NCBI RefSeq assembly: GCF_003268775.1
Contig: NZ_QLSU01000039.1
Coordinates: 1-64,000 of the forward strand
Length of the DNA stretch: 64,000 nucleotides
Direction: 5' to 3'
Source of the DNA: Paraburkholderia unamae
GTDB lineage: Bacteria > Pseudomonadota > Gammaproteobacteria > Burkholderiales > Burkholderiaceae
Part shown: positions 28,592-38,961 of the stretch, piece by piece
How positions within the stretch are numbered: position 1 is the first letter of the stretch
Layout: each line of letters begins with the position of its first letter
Translations under genes and position numbers: made by a program
The notes under the pieces: generated by a model
The model's input: only the letters and a program-made list of their open reading frames with translations
Told to the model about the DNA's origin: nothing
Databases searched by the model: none

Positions 28592-28822
28592 TTGTTGGTT
28601 GTATGTGATGCAGGCGGTCCATGAAGTGACGTCGACCAGCATCCAACGCGACGCGCGGGCCCCCCCAGGGCCGTGGTGAAATGCGCGCAGCATGGAGCCA
28701 ATGCCGCCGGGTGGTATCGTAGCGCTCGCGCCTGGGCATGAAAAGACCGCAGTGTGGAATATTCCTTTCTGGTCGCCTGACATAAAAGCCCCTACGCGCC
28801 AGGGGACAGATTGCCGCGCCCC
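28592..28822. other. Divergent spacer between the DUF1254/1214-like gene and copA
   Basis: I see no gene here. It holds the upstream region of the leftward lipoprotein gene, without clear -35/-10 boxes, and continues into the CueR-type copA promoter at its right end. A short C-run near 28660 is the only other feature. Confidence 0.4.
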
Positions 28823-28853
28823 TTGACCTTCCCATGATGGGAACGTAGATACT
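28823..28853 (+). promoter_or_regulatory. CueR-type copA promoter with 19-bp spacer
   Basis: The -35 box TTGACC (28823-28828) and the -10 box GATACT (28848-28853) are separated by 19 bases, the over-long spacing typical of MerR-family activation. The spacer holds the dyad CCTTCCC-ATGA-TGGGAACG, matching the CueR operator pattern CCTTCC...GGAAGG except at one position. Binding of Cu(I)- or Ag(I)-loaded CueR would realign the boxes and switch on copA. Confidence 0.85.
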
Positions 28854-28891
28854 GCTTAATACCGATTACAGCAGGTATTCGTATAACCATC

Positions 28892-31363
28892 ATGAACGAA
28901 CCCCTCGTAGCAGAGCGCACCGAAACCGGCGTGGCCGAACTCGAAATTCACGGCATGACGTGCGCCTCGTGCGCCATGCGTGTCGAGAAGGCGCTGGCGA
29001 AGGTGCCGGGCGTCACGCGCGCCTCGGTCAATCTCGCCACCGAAAAGGCCACCGTCGAAGCCGACAGCGGCCTCGCCCCCGCCGCGCTCGTCGCCGCCGT
29101 CGAAAAAGCCGGCTACGAAGCCGTGCCCGTCGCCACCGAAACCGCCTCGCTCGCCATTGGCGGCATGACCTGCGCCTCGTGCGCGAACCGCGTCGAGAAA
29201 GCGCTCGCGCGCGTGCCCGGCGTGGCCGGCGTGAGCGTGAATCTCGCCACCGAGCAAGCCACCGTCAACCTGCGCGCGCCGCTCACGGGCGCATTGCAGG
29301 ACCAGCTCGTCGCCGCCGTGAAGAAGGCCGGTTACGAAGCGACGCCGCTCGCCGCCGAAGAAGACGCCGCCGCCCCCGCGAAAAACGCCGCCGCCGGCAA
29401 CGAGGCGCGCCGCGAATGGCACGCCGTACTGATCTCGGCCGTGCTCACCGCGCCGCTCGTCTTGCCGATGTTCGGCCACTGGCTCGGCTTCGACTGGATG
29501 CTGCCCGCCCCGGCGCAGCTCGCACTCGCCGCCGTCGTGCAGTTCGTGTTCGGCGCGCGTTTCTATCGCGCGGCCTGGAAGGCCGTGCGGGCGGGCGCGG
29601 GCAACATGGACCTGCTGGTCGCGCTCGGCACGTCGGCCGCGTTCGGCGTGAGCGTCTACGCGATGCTTGCCCACCCCGGCGACATGGCGCATCTGTACTT
29701 CGAGGCGTCGGCCGTCGTCATCACGCTCGTGCGCTTCGGCAAGTGGCTCGAAGCACGCGCCAAGCGCCAGACCACCGACGCGATCCGCGCCCTCAACGCG
29801 CTGCGCCCGGACCGCGCGCGTATCCGCATTGACGGAGCAAATGGCGTTAATGCAGAGGAGCGCGAAGTGCCGCTTGCGCAGGTGCGCGTGGGCACCGTCG
29901 TGGTCGTGCGCCCCGGCGAGCGCCTGCCCGTGGACGGCGTGGTACTGGAAGGCCGCAGCCACGTGGACGAATCGCTCATCACGGGCGAAAGCCTGCCGGT
30001 GCCCAAGGCGCCCGACGATCCCGTCACGGCCGGCTCGATCAACGGCGAAGGCGCGATCGCGGTGCGCACCACGGCCATCGGCGCGGAAACCACACTCGCG
30101 CGCATCATCCGTCTCGTGGAGAGCGCGCAGGCCGAAAAGGCGCCGATCCAGCGTCTCGTGGACCGCGTGAGCGCCGTGTTCGTCCCCGCGATTCTCGTGA
30201 TCGCCGCCGTCACGCTGGGCGGCTGGCTCCTTGCGGGCGCGAGCGCCGAAACGGCGATTCTCAACGCCGTGGCCGTGCTCGTGATTGCCTGTCCGTGCGC
30301 GCTCGGCCTCGCCACGCCCGCCGCCATCATGGCGGGCACCGGCGTGGCGGCGCGCCACGGCGTACTCATCAAGGACGCCGAAGCGTTGGAAACGGCGCAC
30401 AACGTGAGCGTGGTCGCTTTCGACAAGACCGGCACGCTCACGCTCGGCCAGCCCTCGCTCACCGCGTTCGATGCGGCCGAAGGCCTCGCGCGCGGCGAAG
30501 CGCTCGCACTCGCTGCCGCCGTGCAGCGGCAAAGCGATCACCCGCTCGCGAAGGCCGTGGTGCAGGCCTATGAGGCTCAGGCGCAAGGGGCCGCGCTGCC
30601 CCTCGCCGCGCATGCCCGCGCGGTGCCGGGGCGCGGCGTGGAGGCCGAGGTGAACGGCCGGCTCCTCGCGATCGGCAGCGGCCGCTGGCTCGACGAACTG
30701 GCGCTCGCGGTACCGCCCGCACTCGCGGCGCGCGCGCAGCAACTCGAAGCGGCGGGCAACACGGTGTCCTGGCTCTTCGCCGCGCATGGCGACGGCGTGC
30801 TCGCACTGCTCGCGTTCGGCGACACGGTGAAGCCCACGGCGCGCGAAGCGATCGCGAGCCTGAAGGCCTTGGGCATCCGCAGCGTGCTCGTGACGGGCGA
30901 CAACGCGGGCAGCGCGGCGGCCGTGGCCGCGCAGCTCGGCATCGACGAGGTTCACGCGCAGGTGCTGCCCGACGACAAGGCGCGCACCATTCGCGATCTG
31001 AAGATGAAAAGCGGCGGCATCGTCGCGATGGCCGGCGACGGCATCAACGACGCCCCCGCGCTCGCCGCCGCCGACATCGGCATCGCCATGGCCACGGGCA
31101 CCGACGTCGCCATGCACGCCGCCGGCATCACGCTCATGCGCGGCGACCCGTCGCTCGTCGCGGCCGCCGTCGATATCTCACGGCGCACCTGGCGCAAGAT
31201 CCAGCAGAACCTGTTCTGGGCGTTCATCTACAACCTGATCGGGATTCCGCTCGCCGCGTTCGGCCTGCTCAACCCGATGCTCGCGGGCGCGGCCATGGCG
31301 TTCTCGAGCGTGAGCGTCGTGACCAACGCCCTGCTGCTCAGAACCTGGCGCGCACGGCGCTAA
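28892..31363 (+). CDS. copA: Copper-exporting P1B-type ATPase
   Basis: The 823-residue protein pumps Cu(I) from the cytoplasm to the periplasm. Two N-terminal heavy-metal-associated domains carry GMTCASC (Cys24/Cys27 and Cys94/Cys97), giving a duplicated metal sensor. The transmembrane metal site is Cys467-Pro468-Cys469, the phosphorylated aspartate is Asp511 in DKTGTLT, the HP motif appears as SDHPLAKAV, and the ATP hinge is GDGINDAP (Asp716-Asp720). C-terminal helices contain the expected YN and MxxSS-type residues ([21 protein letters not shown]). It lies behind a CueR-type promoter, without adjacent cueR or copZ, and ends before a strong terminator. Confidence 0.96.
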   Translation: MNEPLVAERTETGVAELEIHGMTCASCAMRVEKALAKVPGVTRASVNLATEKATVEADSGLAPAALVAAVEKAGYEAVPVATETASLAIGGMTCASCANRVEKALARVPGVAGVSVNLATEQATVNLRAPLTGALQDQLVAAVKKAGYEATPLAAEEDAAAPAKNAAAGNEARREWHAVLISAVLTAPLVLPMFGHWLGFDWMLPAPAQLALAAVVQFVFGARFYRAAWKAVRAGAGNMDLLVALGTSAAFGVSVYAMLAHPGDMAHLYFEASAVVITLVRFGKWLEARAKRQTTDAIRALNALRPDRARIRIDGANGVNAEEREVPLAQVRVGTVVVVRPGERLPVDGVVLEGRSHVDESLITGESLPVPKAPDDPVTAGSINGEGAIAVRTTAIGAETTLARIIRLVESAQAEKAPIQRLVDRVSAVFVPAILVIAAVTLGGWLLAGASAETAILNAVAVLVIACPCALGLATPAAIMAGTGVAARHGVLIKDAEALETAHNVSVVAFDKTGTLTLGQPSLTAFDAAEGLARGEALALAAAVQRQSDHPLAKAVVQAYEAQAQGAALPLAAHARAVPGRGVEAEVNGRLLAIGSGRWLDELALAVPPALAARAQQLEAAGNTVSWLFAAHGDGVLALLAFGDTVKPTAREAIASLKALGIRSVLVTGDNAGSAAAVAAQLGIDEVHAQVLPDDKARTIRDLKMKSGGIVAMAGDGINDAPALAAADIGIAMATGTDVAMHAAGITLMRGDPSLVAAAVDISRRTWRKIQQNLFWAFIYNLIGIPLAAFGLLNPMLAGAAMAFSSVSVVTNALLLRTWRARR

Positions 31364-31411
31364 AGACACAAAACGCGCGCGAAATCTCGCCTCACGCGCG
31401 ACGCCACCCCA

Positions 31412-31445
31412 GGGCGCAAACCGGTTTCCGGTTTGCGCCCTTTTT
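31412..31445 (+). terminator. Rho-independent terminator of copA
   Basis: Thirteen-base perfect arms (GGGCGCAAACCGG / CCGGTTTGCGCCC) with a TTT loop are followed by five T residues, 48 bases after the copA stop. Confidence 0.9.
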
Positions 31446-31634
31446 CATTTTCCTGGGACGCCGAAGCATCCCACACTGTGCGAACTCCGGCGGACCTGCC
31501 GCTACGCCCCGCATGCGCCATTGCGGGCGTTTTCGCGTGCGTCCCTAAAGGATCGTCCGCGCGCGCCGTAATGCGTCATGCCAGCGCCGCGAAGGCGCAG
31601 GTTCCTCTTTCCGTTTTCATCTGGAACCGATTTC

Positions 31635-33641
31635 ATGCTTTCACGCTTTTCAGGCCGCACGAGTGTCGGCGTACGTCTCGCTTTGCTCTCGTGCGTGCTC
31701 GTCGCGGCCATCTTCGCGGTCTTCACCCTGGCGCTCACGCACTCGGCCGCCACGCAGGTCGGCGACCAGGTGCGCGCGCGCATCGCCGAGAAAGACCGCT
31801 CGGTCGCCTCGTCGATCTCGCTCATCGACGGCGCGCTCGACGCCGAAGTGGACCGCGCGATGACGCTCTTCGCGAGCTTCCTGCCCGGCGACTTCACGCT
31901 CGACCCCGCGCAAACGGTCGATATCGCGGGCAAGGCCACGCCGACCTTCAAGTCCGGCGACCACGTGCTGAACCTGGACTTCTCGATTCCCGACCAGTTC
32001 CTTGCGCGCAGCGGCGCGATCGCCACGGTGTTCGCGCGCAACGGCGACGACTTCGTGCGCGTGACCACCTCGCTCAAGAAGCAGGACGGCTCGCGCGCGA
32101 TCGGCACGCTGCTCGACCGCAAGGGCCCCGCCTACGGGCCCGTTCTCGCCAATCGCACCTATACCGGCCTCGCCCAGTTGTTCGGCAAGCAGTACATCAC
32201 GCAGTACAAGCCGATTCTCGACGCGAGCGGCCACGTGATCGGCGCGCTCTTCGTGGGCGTGGACGTGGGCGCGCAAATCGACGCGCTCAAGAGCGAGATC
32301 GCCAGGCTCAAGATCGGCGAGAGCGGCTATTACTTCGTGCTGGACGCCTCGGACGGCCCCTCGCGCGGCACCTTCATCGTTCACCCCGGCGCCGCGGGCC
32401 AGCACTACGACGACGCCAACGCGCCCTGGTCGCGCATGCTCGAAGCGCGCGAAGGCACGCTCGACTACACCTCGGCCGACGCGACGCTCGGCGAGCACGA
32501 CGCGCGCGCGAAGTTCGTCTCGTTCGTGAGCGTGCCGCAATGGCAGTGGCTCGTGGGCGGGGTTGCGGTGCGCGACGAGATCATGGCTGACGTGAGCGCC
32601 ACGCGCGACCGGTTCGCCGCGATCGGGCTCGCGCTGGTCGCGGTGTTTGCGGCGCTCTCCATCTACGCGGCGCGGCGCCTCGTGAGCCGGCCGCTCGACG
32701 CCGCCGCGCAGGCCGCCGGCCGGCTCGCCGGGGGCGACCTGACGGTGCGCATCGGCAAGGACGATGGCAGCGGCAGCGGCAACGCCGCTCAAGCTCACGA
32801 CGCGGCAGGCGCCGACGAGATCGGCCGCCTCACGCACGCGATCGACGGCATTGGCGTCGGGCTCGCGCAGATCGTCGCGCAGGTGCGCGCCGCGACCGCG
32901 CAGATGAGCGACGACACTTCGCGCATCGCCCGGGGCAGCGGCGAGATCGCCTCGCGCATCGCGAGCCAGGCGAGCAGCCTGGAGGAAACAGCGGCGAGCA
33001 TGGAGCAGCTCACTTCCACGGTGCAGCAAAACGCCGACCACGCCTCGCGCGCCAACACCGTGGTGACGAGCGCCGCCGACGCCGCGCTCGACGGCGGGCG
33101 CGCGGTGGGCCGCGTAGTGGAAACGATGAACGACATCAGCCGCGCATCGCACAAGATCGCTGAAATTACCGGCGTGATCGACGGTATTGCATTCCAGACC
33201 AATATCCTCGCGCTCAACGCCGCCGTGGAAGCGGCGCGCGCGGGCGAGCACGGCAAGGGTTTCGCGGTGGTGGCGAGCGAAGTGCGCGCCCTCGCGCAGC
33301 GCAGCGCGGCGGCGGCCAAGGAAATCTCGGCGCTGATTGCGGAGTCGTCGGCGACGGTGGAAACGGGCTATCGCATCGCCGGAGAGGCGAGCACGACCAT
33401 GCACGGCATCGTCGCGCGCGTGGAGGAGGTGCGCTCGATCATCGGCGAGATCAGCGTGGCCTCGCGCGAGCAGTCGGGCGGCATCGAACAGGTGAACATC
33501 GCCGTTTCGCAGATCGGCGCGGCCACGCAGCAGAGCGCCGCGCTCGTGGGCGACGCCGAGCGCGCGGCCGCGACGCTCAGCGACCACGCGGCGGCGCTCG
33601 CCGAACTGGTTTCGGTGTTCAAGGTGCGCGGCCAGCACTGA
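31635..33641 (+). CDS. Methyl-accepting chemotaxis protein with a periplasmic Cache domain
   Basis: The 668-residue receptor starts at ATG 31635 with a TCTGGAA ribosome binding site. Helix 1 (about 12-34) precedes a large periplasmic Cache-type sensor (about 40-305; [27 protein letters not shown] in outline, [22 protein letters not shown]). Helix 2, a HAMP domain with a short Gly/Ser-rich insert (KDDGSGSGN), and the signalling tip with [29 protein letters not shown] follow. It ends without the NWETF-type CheR docking peptide. Cache receptors sense amino acids, organic acids or quaternary amines; the ligand here is unknown. Confidence 0.92.
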   Translation: MLSRFSGRTSVGVRLALLSCVLVAAIFAVFTLALTHSAATQVGDQVRARIAEKDRSVASSISLIDGALDAEVDRAMTLFASFLPGDFTLDPAQTVDIAGKATPTFKSGDHVLNLDFSIPDQFLARSGAIATVFARNGDDFVRVTTSLKKQDGSRAIGTLLDRKGPAYGPVLANRTYTGLAQLFGKQYITQYKPILDASGHVIGALFVGVDVGAQIDALKSEIARLKIGESGYYFVLDASDGPSRGTFIVHPGAAGQHYDDANAPWSRMLEAREGTLDYTSADATLGEHDARAKFVSFVSVPQWQWLVGGVAVRDEIMADVSATRDRFAAIGLALVAVFAALSIYAARRLVSRPLDAAAQAAGRLAGGDLTVRIGKDDGSGSGNAAQAHDAAGADEIGRLTHAIDGIGVGLAQIVAQVRAATAQMSDDTSRIARGSGEIASRIASQASSLEETAASMEQLTSTVQQNADHASRANTVVTSAADAALDGGRAVGRVVETMNDISRASHKIAEITGVIDGIAFQTNILALNAAVEAARAGEHGKGFAVVASEVRALAQRSAAAAKEISALIAESSATVETGYRIAGEASTTMHGIVARVEEVRSIIGEISVASREQSGGIEQVNIAVSQIGAATQQSAALVGDAERAAATLSDHAAALAELVSVFKVRGQH

Positions 33642-33657
33642 GCGGGCCGCGCGGCGC

Positions 33658-34551
33658 TCACTCGACGATCGTCGCGGTGCGCGCCAATTCGGCCATGCGC
33701 TGCCCAAGCGCGGCCTGCATGCCCTCGTCCTGGAGCTGATGGCGAATGTCGTCCTTCGCCGCATTGAACGCGGGCACCTGCATCGGGCGCTTGCCTTCGA
33801 GACGCACGACCAGCCAGCCGTCGCCCGCATTGATCGGCTGCGGCGCGGTTTCGCCCGCCTGCAAGGTCGTGATGACCTTCACAAGCGGCATCGGCACGCC
33901 GTGCGTGTTGCCTTCGGCGAGCGGCAGCTTGAAGCTCACCCAGGGCATCTCGCCGCCATTCGCCCTGGTCGGGCCCACGCCGTACTGCTGCGCGAGCGCG
34001 GCGGCCGGCTGGCCGGCCTTCAGCGCCTGGATCACCGTGTTCGCGCTGGCCTCGTCGGCCACGGCGATGATCTGCGGCTTGTACTCTTCCTTGCCGAACG
34101 TCGCGACCACGGCGTCGTAGCGTGCCTTGACCGCGCTTTCCGTGACTTCCGGCGCGCGCACGTTGTCGACGATCCACGAGCGGATCGCGACGTCGGTCTT
34201 CTGGTCGGCGGGGGCCTGGCCGACCTCGGGGCGCTGGTCGTAGTGGGCGCTCACCGCCTGCTGACGCAGCAGTTCGCGGCCGATCAGGTCGTCCTTTATC
34301 GCCGCGCGCAGTTGCGGCGTGTCGGCCGTGCCGGTGCGGCTCACGACGTTGCGCACCGCCTCGTTGAGCGTCGATTCGGAGATGACCTGGCCGTTGACGA
34401 GCGCGGCGGCGCCGGCCGGCAACGCGGCGGACTTCGGCGCGGCGTCAGCCGCGTGCGCGAGCATGGGCAGCAGCGTGCTTGCCGCGACCGAGGTGAAGGA
34501 AATCAGGCACAGCCTGCGGATCCATTGAGACATGGGGGACATGGCGGACAT
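33658..34551 (-). CDS. Parvulin-type peptidyl-prolyl isomerase, periplasmic
   Basis: The 297-residue protein has an N-terminal signal peptide (cleavage after LAHA, about 34), a SurA/PrsA-like helical arm (about 45-130) and a rotamase (PPIC) domain at about 140-240 with ALAQQYGVGPTRANGGEMPWVS and a variant of the usual GGdlGw pattern. It should act as a folding helper for outer-membrane or secreted proteins. GGAG precedes the chosen ATG; two further in-frame ATGs follow within 6 codons. It ends 16 bases from the convergent chemoreceptor gene. Confidence 0.88.
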   Translation of the reverse strand: MSAMSPMSQWIRRLCLISFTSVAASTLLPMLAHAADAAPKSAALPAGAAALVNGQVISESTLNEAVRNVVSRTGTADTPQLRAAIKDDLIGRELLRQQAVSAHYDQRPEVGQAPADQKTDVAIRSWIVDNVRAPEVTESAVKARYDAVVATFGKEEYKPQIIAVADEASANTVIQALKAGQPAAALAQQYGVGPTRANGGEMPWVSFKLPLAEGNTHGVPMPLVKVITTLQAGETAPQPINAGDGWLVVRLEGKRPMQVPAFNAAKDDIRHQLQDEGMQAALGQRMAELARTATIVE

Positions 34552-34691
34552 TTCGATTGACTCCAGCGTGTTCGGAAAACTGACGCCGAGACACTGGTGG
34601 AGGCAATCGGCGAGAGTTGACCGGCGAATCTAGCCGATGTCCGAGCGCAATGCTGTCATGAAATGTCAAGAATCACAGGGTCGCACAGGGA

Positions 34692-34715
34692 GCTTGCGGC
34701 AGGTCAACCGCAAGC
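34692..34715 (-). terminator. Small hairpin downstream of the penicillin-binding protein gene
   Basis: Perfect 8-bp arms (GCTTGCGG / CCGCAAGC) with an 8-base loop lie 45 bases beyond the stop at 34760. There is no clear T-run, so this is only a candidate terminator. Confidence 0.3.
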
Positions 34716-34759
34716 CCGCTGTGCACCGCGCCGCCGCGATGAGAACGGCGCGGCGACGG

Positions 34760-37336
34760 TCATTGTCCCTGTTGCGGCTGCGCCACGGGCGGCGTGTAAG
34801 TGGCGTTCGCGCCCGAGGTGTCGGGCTCCGCCACGTCGGGCGTCGGGGTCGGCGCGAGCGCCGGTTCCTGCGCCGGATAGGCGGGCTGCTGCGGGACTTG
34901 CGGCGGCGTACCCGACGGCCCGATGATCGGCGGCACGCCCAGCTCGCGCGCGCCCGACGCCGCGCCAGGCGCCGACGCCTCACCCACCCCCGAAGCCGCT
35001 GCTCCGCCCGCCACCGAAGCCTCCGACGCCGCCGAAGCCGGCGACGGTGCGGGCGTCACGGCCGGCGCCGTCACACGCGGCGGCGCACGCCGCACCGGCA
35101 CGGCCGGCGGCGGCGTCTCGCGCGCGCCAAACAGCTTGTCCATCCACGCGCGCAGCTTCTCGCGGAAGGTCTCGAACGCGCCCGGCGTCACCTCGGTGTC
35201 GAAGCGCGCGCGCGAATCGACCAGACGCGCGCGCAACGCACGCTGGTAAAAGTCGCCGACGATCGGCAACGCGCTGCGTGCGCCCTGCCCCCAGTAGTCG
35301 TCGAGCGTCACGCGGCCGTCGTCGAAGCCCACCCAGGCGCCCGCCACAAGCTGCGGCCCCATCAGGATGAACCAGCCGTCGGTGTTGCCCTGGGTCGTGC
35401 CGGTCTTGCCCGCCACGTCGGCGCGGATGCCAAACCGCGAGCGGATGGCCGCCCCCGTGCCGCGGTTCACCACGTCGCGCATGGTGTCGAGCAGCGTACG
35501 GTCGGCGGTTTCGGAAAGCGCGCGCTCGGGCGAGGCGTCGGCGAATTGCGCGAGCACGTTGCCCTTGCGGTCCTCGATGGTCGTGACCATGCGCGGTTCG
35601 AGGTACGCGCCGTCGTTGGCGATCGTGCTGTACGCCGACACCATCTCCTTGAGCGTGACCGGGCTCGTGCCAAGCGCGAGCGACGGCACCGGGTCGAGCT
35701 GGCTGTCGCGCACGCCCATCGCGCGCGCGAGGCGCGCAACCTTGTCCGGGCCCACGGTCTGCATGAGCTGCGCCGTGATGCGGTTGCGCGAGTACGCAAT
35801 CGCGTCGCGCAGCGTCATCGGGCGGTTGCTCGGCGGCACATCGTCGGTGGGCTTCCAGATTTCGCCGCCCGCGAGCGGAATTTCCACGGGCTGGTCGATG
35901 AAGGTGTCGGTCGGCTTCGCGCCCGCCGCATAGGCCGCGCCGTATACGAACGGCTTGAACGTCGAGCCCGGCTGCCGACGCGCCTGCTGCACGTGGTCGA
36001 ACGGCTCGTCGGTGAAGTCACGGCTGCCCACCCACGCCCGGATCTGGCCATCGCGCGGATCGATCGCGAGGAAGCCCGCCTGCACGTCGGTCTTGTCCTT
36101 GCACAGGTTGCGCATGAAGTTGCGGTCGGCGGCGAGATGCTTGAGCGCGTCGGCGTCGTTCGCGCCCGCGTCGCGCGCGCTCTTGTAATCCTGCGTCTCG
36201 CGCATGAACGTCGCGAACAGATCGTTGCCGGCCGTGCAGCCGCTGCGCCCGCTCCACGCGCCGTTCGTGATGCCCTGCAACTGGTTCGCGTGCTGGCGCA
36301 GCGCGGCGGTCGCCATCTGCTGGAGACGCGAATCGATCGTGGTGCGCACCACGAGTCCGTCGGAATAGATGTTGTAGTCGTTGCGGTCGGCCCACGCGAT
36401 CAGCCACTTGCGCAGTTGCAGCGCGAAATGCGGCGCGGGGCCGGGCGGCTCGGTCTGACGCTCGAAGTCGAGGCGCAGCGGCTTTTTCGAGAGCGTGGCG
36501 TACTGCGCGTCGCTCAGCTTGCCGTACTTCACCATCTGGCCGAGCACGGTGTTGCGCCGCGCGAGCGCGCGCTCGGGGTTGATCACCGGGTTGTAATAGG
36601 CGTTGCCCTTCAACATGCCGGTGAGCGTGGCCGCTTGCAGGATGTCGAGCTGATCGGCCGACACGCCGAAGTAGGTGCGCGCCGCCATCTCGATGCCGTA
36701 GGCGTTGTAGAGGAACGGCACCGTGTTCAGATAGGTTTCGAGAATCTGCTGCTTGCTATACACCGCCTCGATCTTGAACGCCGTGATCGCTTCCTTGATC
36801 TTGCGCGTGAGCGTGGGCGCGCGGCCGATCTCGTCGGGATAGAGGTTGCGCGCGAGCTGCTGCGTGATGGTCGAGCCGCCCTGGCGCGCACCCGAGAACG
36901 TGTGCAGCGCCGCGCCCGCCGTGCGCTTGAAGTCGATGCCGTGGTGCTCGTAGAAACGGTGGTCCTCGGTGGCGATCAGCGCGTCGACCATGTGCGGCGA
37001 GATCTGCGCGAGCGGCACCCACTCGCGGTTCGAGGGCTTGAACTCGGCGAGCACCTTGCCGTCGGCGGAAAGGATCTGCGCGGGTTCGTCCACGCGCGCC
37101 TTGCGGATGTCGCCAATACCCGGCGTGAACGGAATCAGCACGAGCACGTAGAGCACGACGATCACGGGCAGCGCCGCGGCCGTCATCAGCACGCCGCGCC
37201 GTGTGGGATGCCGCAAGTGATGAAGGCCGCGCGCGACGTAGGGGCGGGCGAATTCGCCGAGCCGCGTGGCGGCGGGCTTCAGGCGGGAAAAGAGCTTCGC
37301 GATTCGATCGCGGATCAACGGCACGTAACGCTTCAC
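34760..37336 (-). CDS. mrcA: Class A penicillin-binding protein (PBP1A-type transglycosylase/transpeptidase)
   Basis: The 858-residue protein from GTG 37336 builds peptidoglycan at the inner membrane. A basic cytoplasmic tail (1-50) and one membrane helix (about 51-72) precede the GT51 domain with catalytic Glu124 (TEDHRFYEHHG) and GGSTITQQLARNLY. The transpeptidase has Ser458 in PGSTFKP, SRN in AYSRNRITAQ, and Lys644 in GKTGTTQG. After about residue 745 a Pro/Ala/Ser-rich tail of about 110 residues, probably disordered, ends the protein. Neither the GTG nor the TTG at 37378 has a ribosome binding site, so the start is uncertain by 14 codons. Confidence 0.92.
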   Translation of the reverse strand: MKRYVPLIRDRIAKLFSRLKPAATRLGEFARPYVARGLHHLRHPTRRGVLMTAAALPVIVVLYVLVLIPFTPGIGDIRKARVDEPAQILSADGKVLAEFKPSNREWVPLAQISPHMVDALIATEDHRFYEHHGIDFKRTAGAALHTFSGARQGGSTITQQLARNLYPDEIGRAPTLTRKIKEAITAFKIEAVYSKQQILETYLNTVPFLYNAYGIEMAARTYFGVSADQLDILQAATLTGMLKGNAYYNPVINPERALARRNTVLGQMVKYGKLSDAQYATLSKKPLRLDFERQTEPPGPAPHFALQLRKWLIAWADRNDYNIYSDGLVVRTTIDSRLQQMATAALRQHANQLQGITNGAWSGRSGCTAGNDLFATFMRETQDYKSARDAGANDADALKHLAADRNFMRNLCKDKTDVQAGFLAIDPRDGQIRAWVGSRDFTDEPFDHVQQARRQPGSTFKPFVYGAAYAAGAKPTDTFIDQPVEIPLAGGEIWKPTDDVPPSNRPMTLRDAIAYSRNRITAQLMQTVGPDKVARLARAMGVRDSQLDPVPSLALGTSPVTLKEMVSAYSTIANDGAYLEPRMVTTIEDRKGNVLAQFADASPERALSETADRTLLDTMRDVVNRGTGAAIRSRFGIRADVAGKTGTTQGNTDGWFILMGPQLVAGAWVGFDDGRVTLDDYWGQGARSALPIVGDFYQRALRARLVDSRARFDTEVTPGAFETFREKLRAWMDKLFGARETPPPAVPVRRAPPRVTAPAVTPAPSPASAASEASVAGGAAASGVGEASAPGAASGARELGVPPIIGPSGTPPQVPQQPAYPAQEPALAPTPTPDVAEPDTSGANATYTPPVAQPQQGQ

Positions 37337-37466
37337 GCGGGCAGGTAGGGTCGGCTGGCAAAGCGTGCATCGTACCAAACTCGCCGGACCGCGCCGCCGT
37401 GCCGGCAGCGCAAGCCCGCGTCGGCTCGCGCCGGTTGATAACCGGCCTGGACGCTCGATGAGCGCG

Positions 37467-37763
37467 TTACAGCACGAGCGAGAGCGCGATCGACACCCAC
37501 ACCGCCGCCGCGCCGCAAAGAAAGGCGCGGCGCGCCATCAGGAAACGCGATTCGTCGTTGGGCTTCGCGGGCGAGGTGGCAAGCCAGGGCACGCTGCCAA
37601 GGCAGGCAAAGCCCGCGAGCGCGACGCCGACAACCACGCGGTCGCCGATGCGCCAGGCCGACGGCTCGTGCAGCCCCCAGTACCCCAAGGCGATCAGCCC
37701 GATCGAAAACATCGTCGAGGCGGCCGAACTGAGCGCCACCACCGATCCCGTTGGAGATTGCAT
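37467..37763 (-). CDS. Small inner-membrane protein of unknown function
   Basis: The 98-residue protein starts at ATG 37763 with a strong GGGAGG ribosome binding site, which supports it over the ORF start 14 codons upstream. Three hydrophobic segments are visible (MFSIGLIALGYWGLH, VVVGVALAGFACLGSVPWLA, AFLCGAAAVWVSIALSLVL), with a basic loop between the last two. I do not recognise the family. It lies 130 bases upstream of mrcA on the same strand. Confidence 0.6.
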   Translation of the reverse strand: MQSPTGSVVALSSAASTMFSIGLIALGYWGLHEPSAWRIGDRVVVGVALAGFACLGSVPWLATSPAKPNDESRFLMARRAFLCGAAAVWVSIALSLVL

Positions 37764-37875
37764 GGATTGCCTCCCTCGCGCGGTCGGGCCAAGCTGTGGG
37801 CCCACACCATCGGGCCATTATCGGTGCGCGCCCCGCACGCGGCAACGCCGCGCCGCGCCGCGCCGCGCCGGGCAC

Positions 37876-38490
37876 TCAAGCGCCTGGACGCACCATCTGG
37901 AACATCTCGCCGATCTGCGCGTAGTCGGCGCGATAGCCCGCGCGCATCACGGGCTGGGCGGCGTGCGTGTCGAACAGGCCTTCTTTGAGGAACTCCTCGC
38001 GGATATGCACGCCCACCACCTGGCCCAGCGCGAGCCAGTTGTCCATGGGCGTGCCGTCGAGCGCATTGAGCCGCACGATCTGGAGCAGCTTGCATTCGAG
38101 CGCCGCGGGCGACTCGGCCACGTGCGGCACCGCGACGCTGCGGCCCGGCGCGGCCGTGAGGCCCGCGAGCGCGAATTCGTCCACGTCGGCGGCGACGGGC
38201 GCGGACGTGCGGTTCATCTGCGCGGCCAGCGCCTTCGACGTGAGGTTCCAGACGAATTCGCCGGTCTCCTCGATATTGCCGATGCTGTCCTTGCGGCCCT
38301 CGCTACAGAACCCGATGATCGGCGGAAACGTGGCGAATGCGCCAAAAAAGCTGTAGGGCGCGAGATTGAGGACGCCGCCCTTCGAGCGGCTCGAAATCCA
38401 GCCGATCATGCGCGGCGCGACGATCGCCTTGAACGGGTCGTGCGGCAGGCCGTGGCCGCGGGCCGGGTCGTAGAAGTAGGTATCGGACAT
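37876..38490 (-). CDS. FMN-binding flavin reductase-like protein (DIM6/NTAB type)
   Basis: The 204-residue protein starts at MSDTYFYDPARGHGLPHDPF. It shows the split-barrel pattern of the flavin-reductase-like family: FKAIVAPRMIGWISSRSKGG, NLAPYSFFGAFATFPPIIGF, GNIEETGEFVWNLTSKAL and the dimer/FMN segment FALAGLTAAPG. Family members reduce flavins or act as NAD(P)H:FMN oxidoreductases for partner monooxygenases; no partner is adjacent. A longer in-frame reading to 38568 lacks start signals. Confidence 0.85.
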   Translation of the reverse strand: MSDTYFYDPARGHGLPHDPFKAIVAPRMIGWISSRSKGGVLNLAPYSFFGAFATFPPIIGFCSEGRKDSIGNIEETGEFVWNLTSKALAAQMNRTSAPVAADVDEFALAGLTAAPGRSVAVPHVAESPAALECKLLQIVRLNALDGTPMDNWLALGQVVGVHIREEFLKEGLFDTHAAQPVMRAGYRADYAQIGEMFQMVRPGA

Positions 38491-38675
38491 GTCGTGAAGC
38501 GTTGCGTTGCGGGGTCGCGCGCGTGCCATGCCGGTGTCATGGAGGCAGCGCGTCGATGCGGGCATCACTATGACACGAGCCGCGCGAGCTTGCCGGCGTG
38601 CCCGGCGCGGGGCGGCGACGCGAGATGAGGCCGGGCGAGGCGGCCCGGGGCGGTCCGGGGCTGCCTCAAACGCAA

Positions 38676-38707
38676 CAAGGCCGGCTCTCTTTCGAGAGCC
38701 GGCCTTG
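38676..38707 (-). terminator. Terminator hairpin of the DUF3563 gene
   Basis: Perfect 14-bp arms (CAAGGCCGGCTCTC / GAGAGCCGGCCTTG) have a GAAA tetraloop when read on the minus strand, followed by TTGCGTTT. It lies 73 bases past the DUF3563 stop. The stem is strong but the T-run is interrupted. Confidence 0.7.
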
Positions 38708-38780
38708 TAGACGAAATCAGGCGGTCCGACCGGAGAAGCGCGTTGGGCGGCTCATGCCACCCGAAGCGCTTCAGCTTCGA

Positions 38781-38936
38781 TCAGTCACGCGGCATGCCGA
38801 ACGGCATGTAGTGCGAACGGCGAACACGTTCCGCTTCGCGGTGACGCGCTTCGTACGAATACTCTGCATCCATCGGCAGATACGGCGACGCGAAGAGGTC
38901 GCTCACCTTTTGAAACAGTGCGAGGATAAAGCTCAT
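38781..38936 (-). CDS. DUF3563 family small protein
   Basis: This 51-residue protein begins MSFILALFQKVSDLFASPYL and ends RRSHYMPFGMPRD. The amphipathic N-terminal helix, a middle PMDAEYSYEARHREAERVRR segment and the FGMP-RD end are typical of the DUF3563 small proteins abundant in Burkholderia-type genomes; their function is unknown. An own promoter with TATAAT, a pair of identical operator-like sites and a GAAA-loop terminator make it a self-contained single-gene unit. It is too short for most gene callers' default cut-off. Confidence 0.85.
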   Translation of the reverse strand: MSFILALFQKVSDLFASPYLPMDAEYSYEARHREAERVRRSHYMPFGMPRD

Positions 38937-38961
38937 GGCGACTCCCAGATTGGCTGCATTC

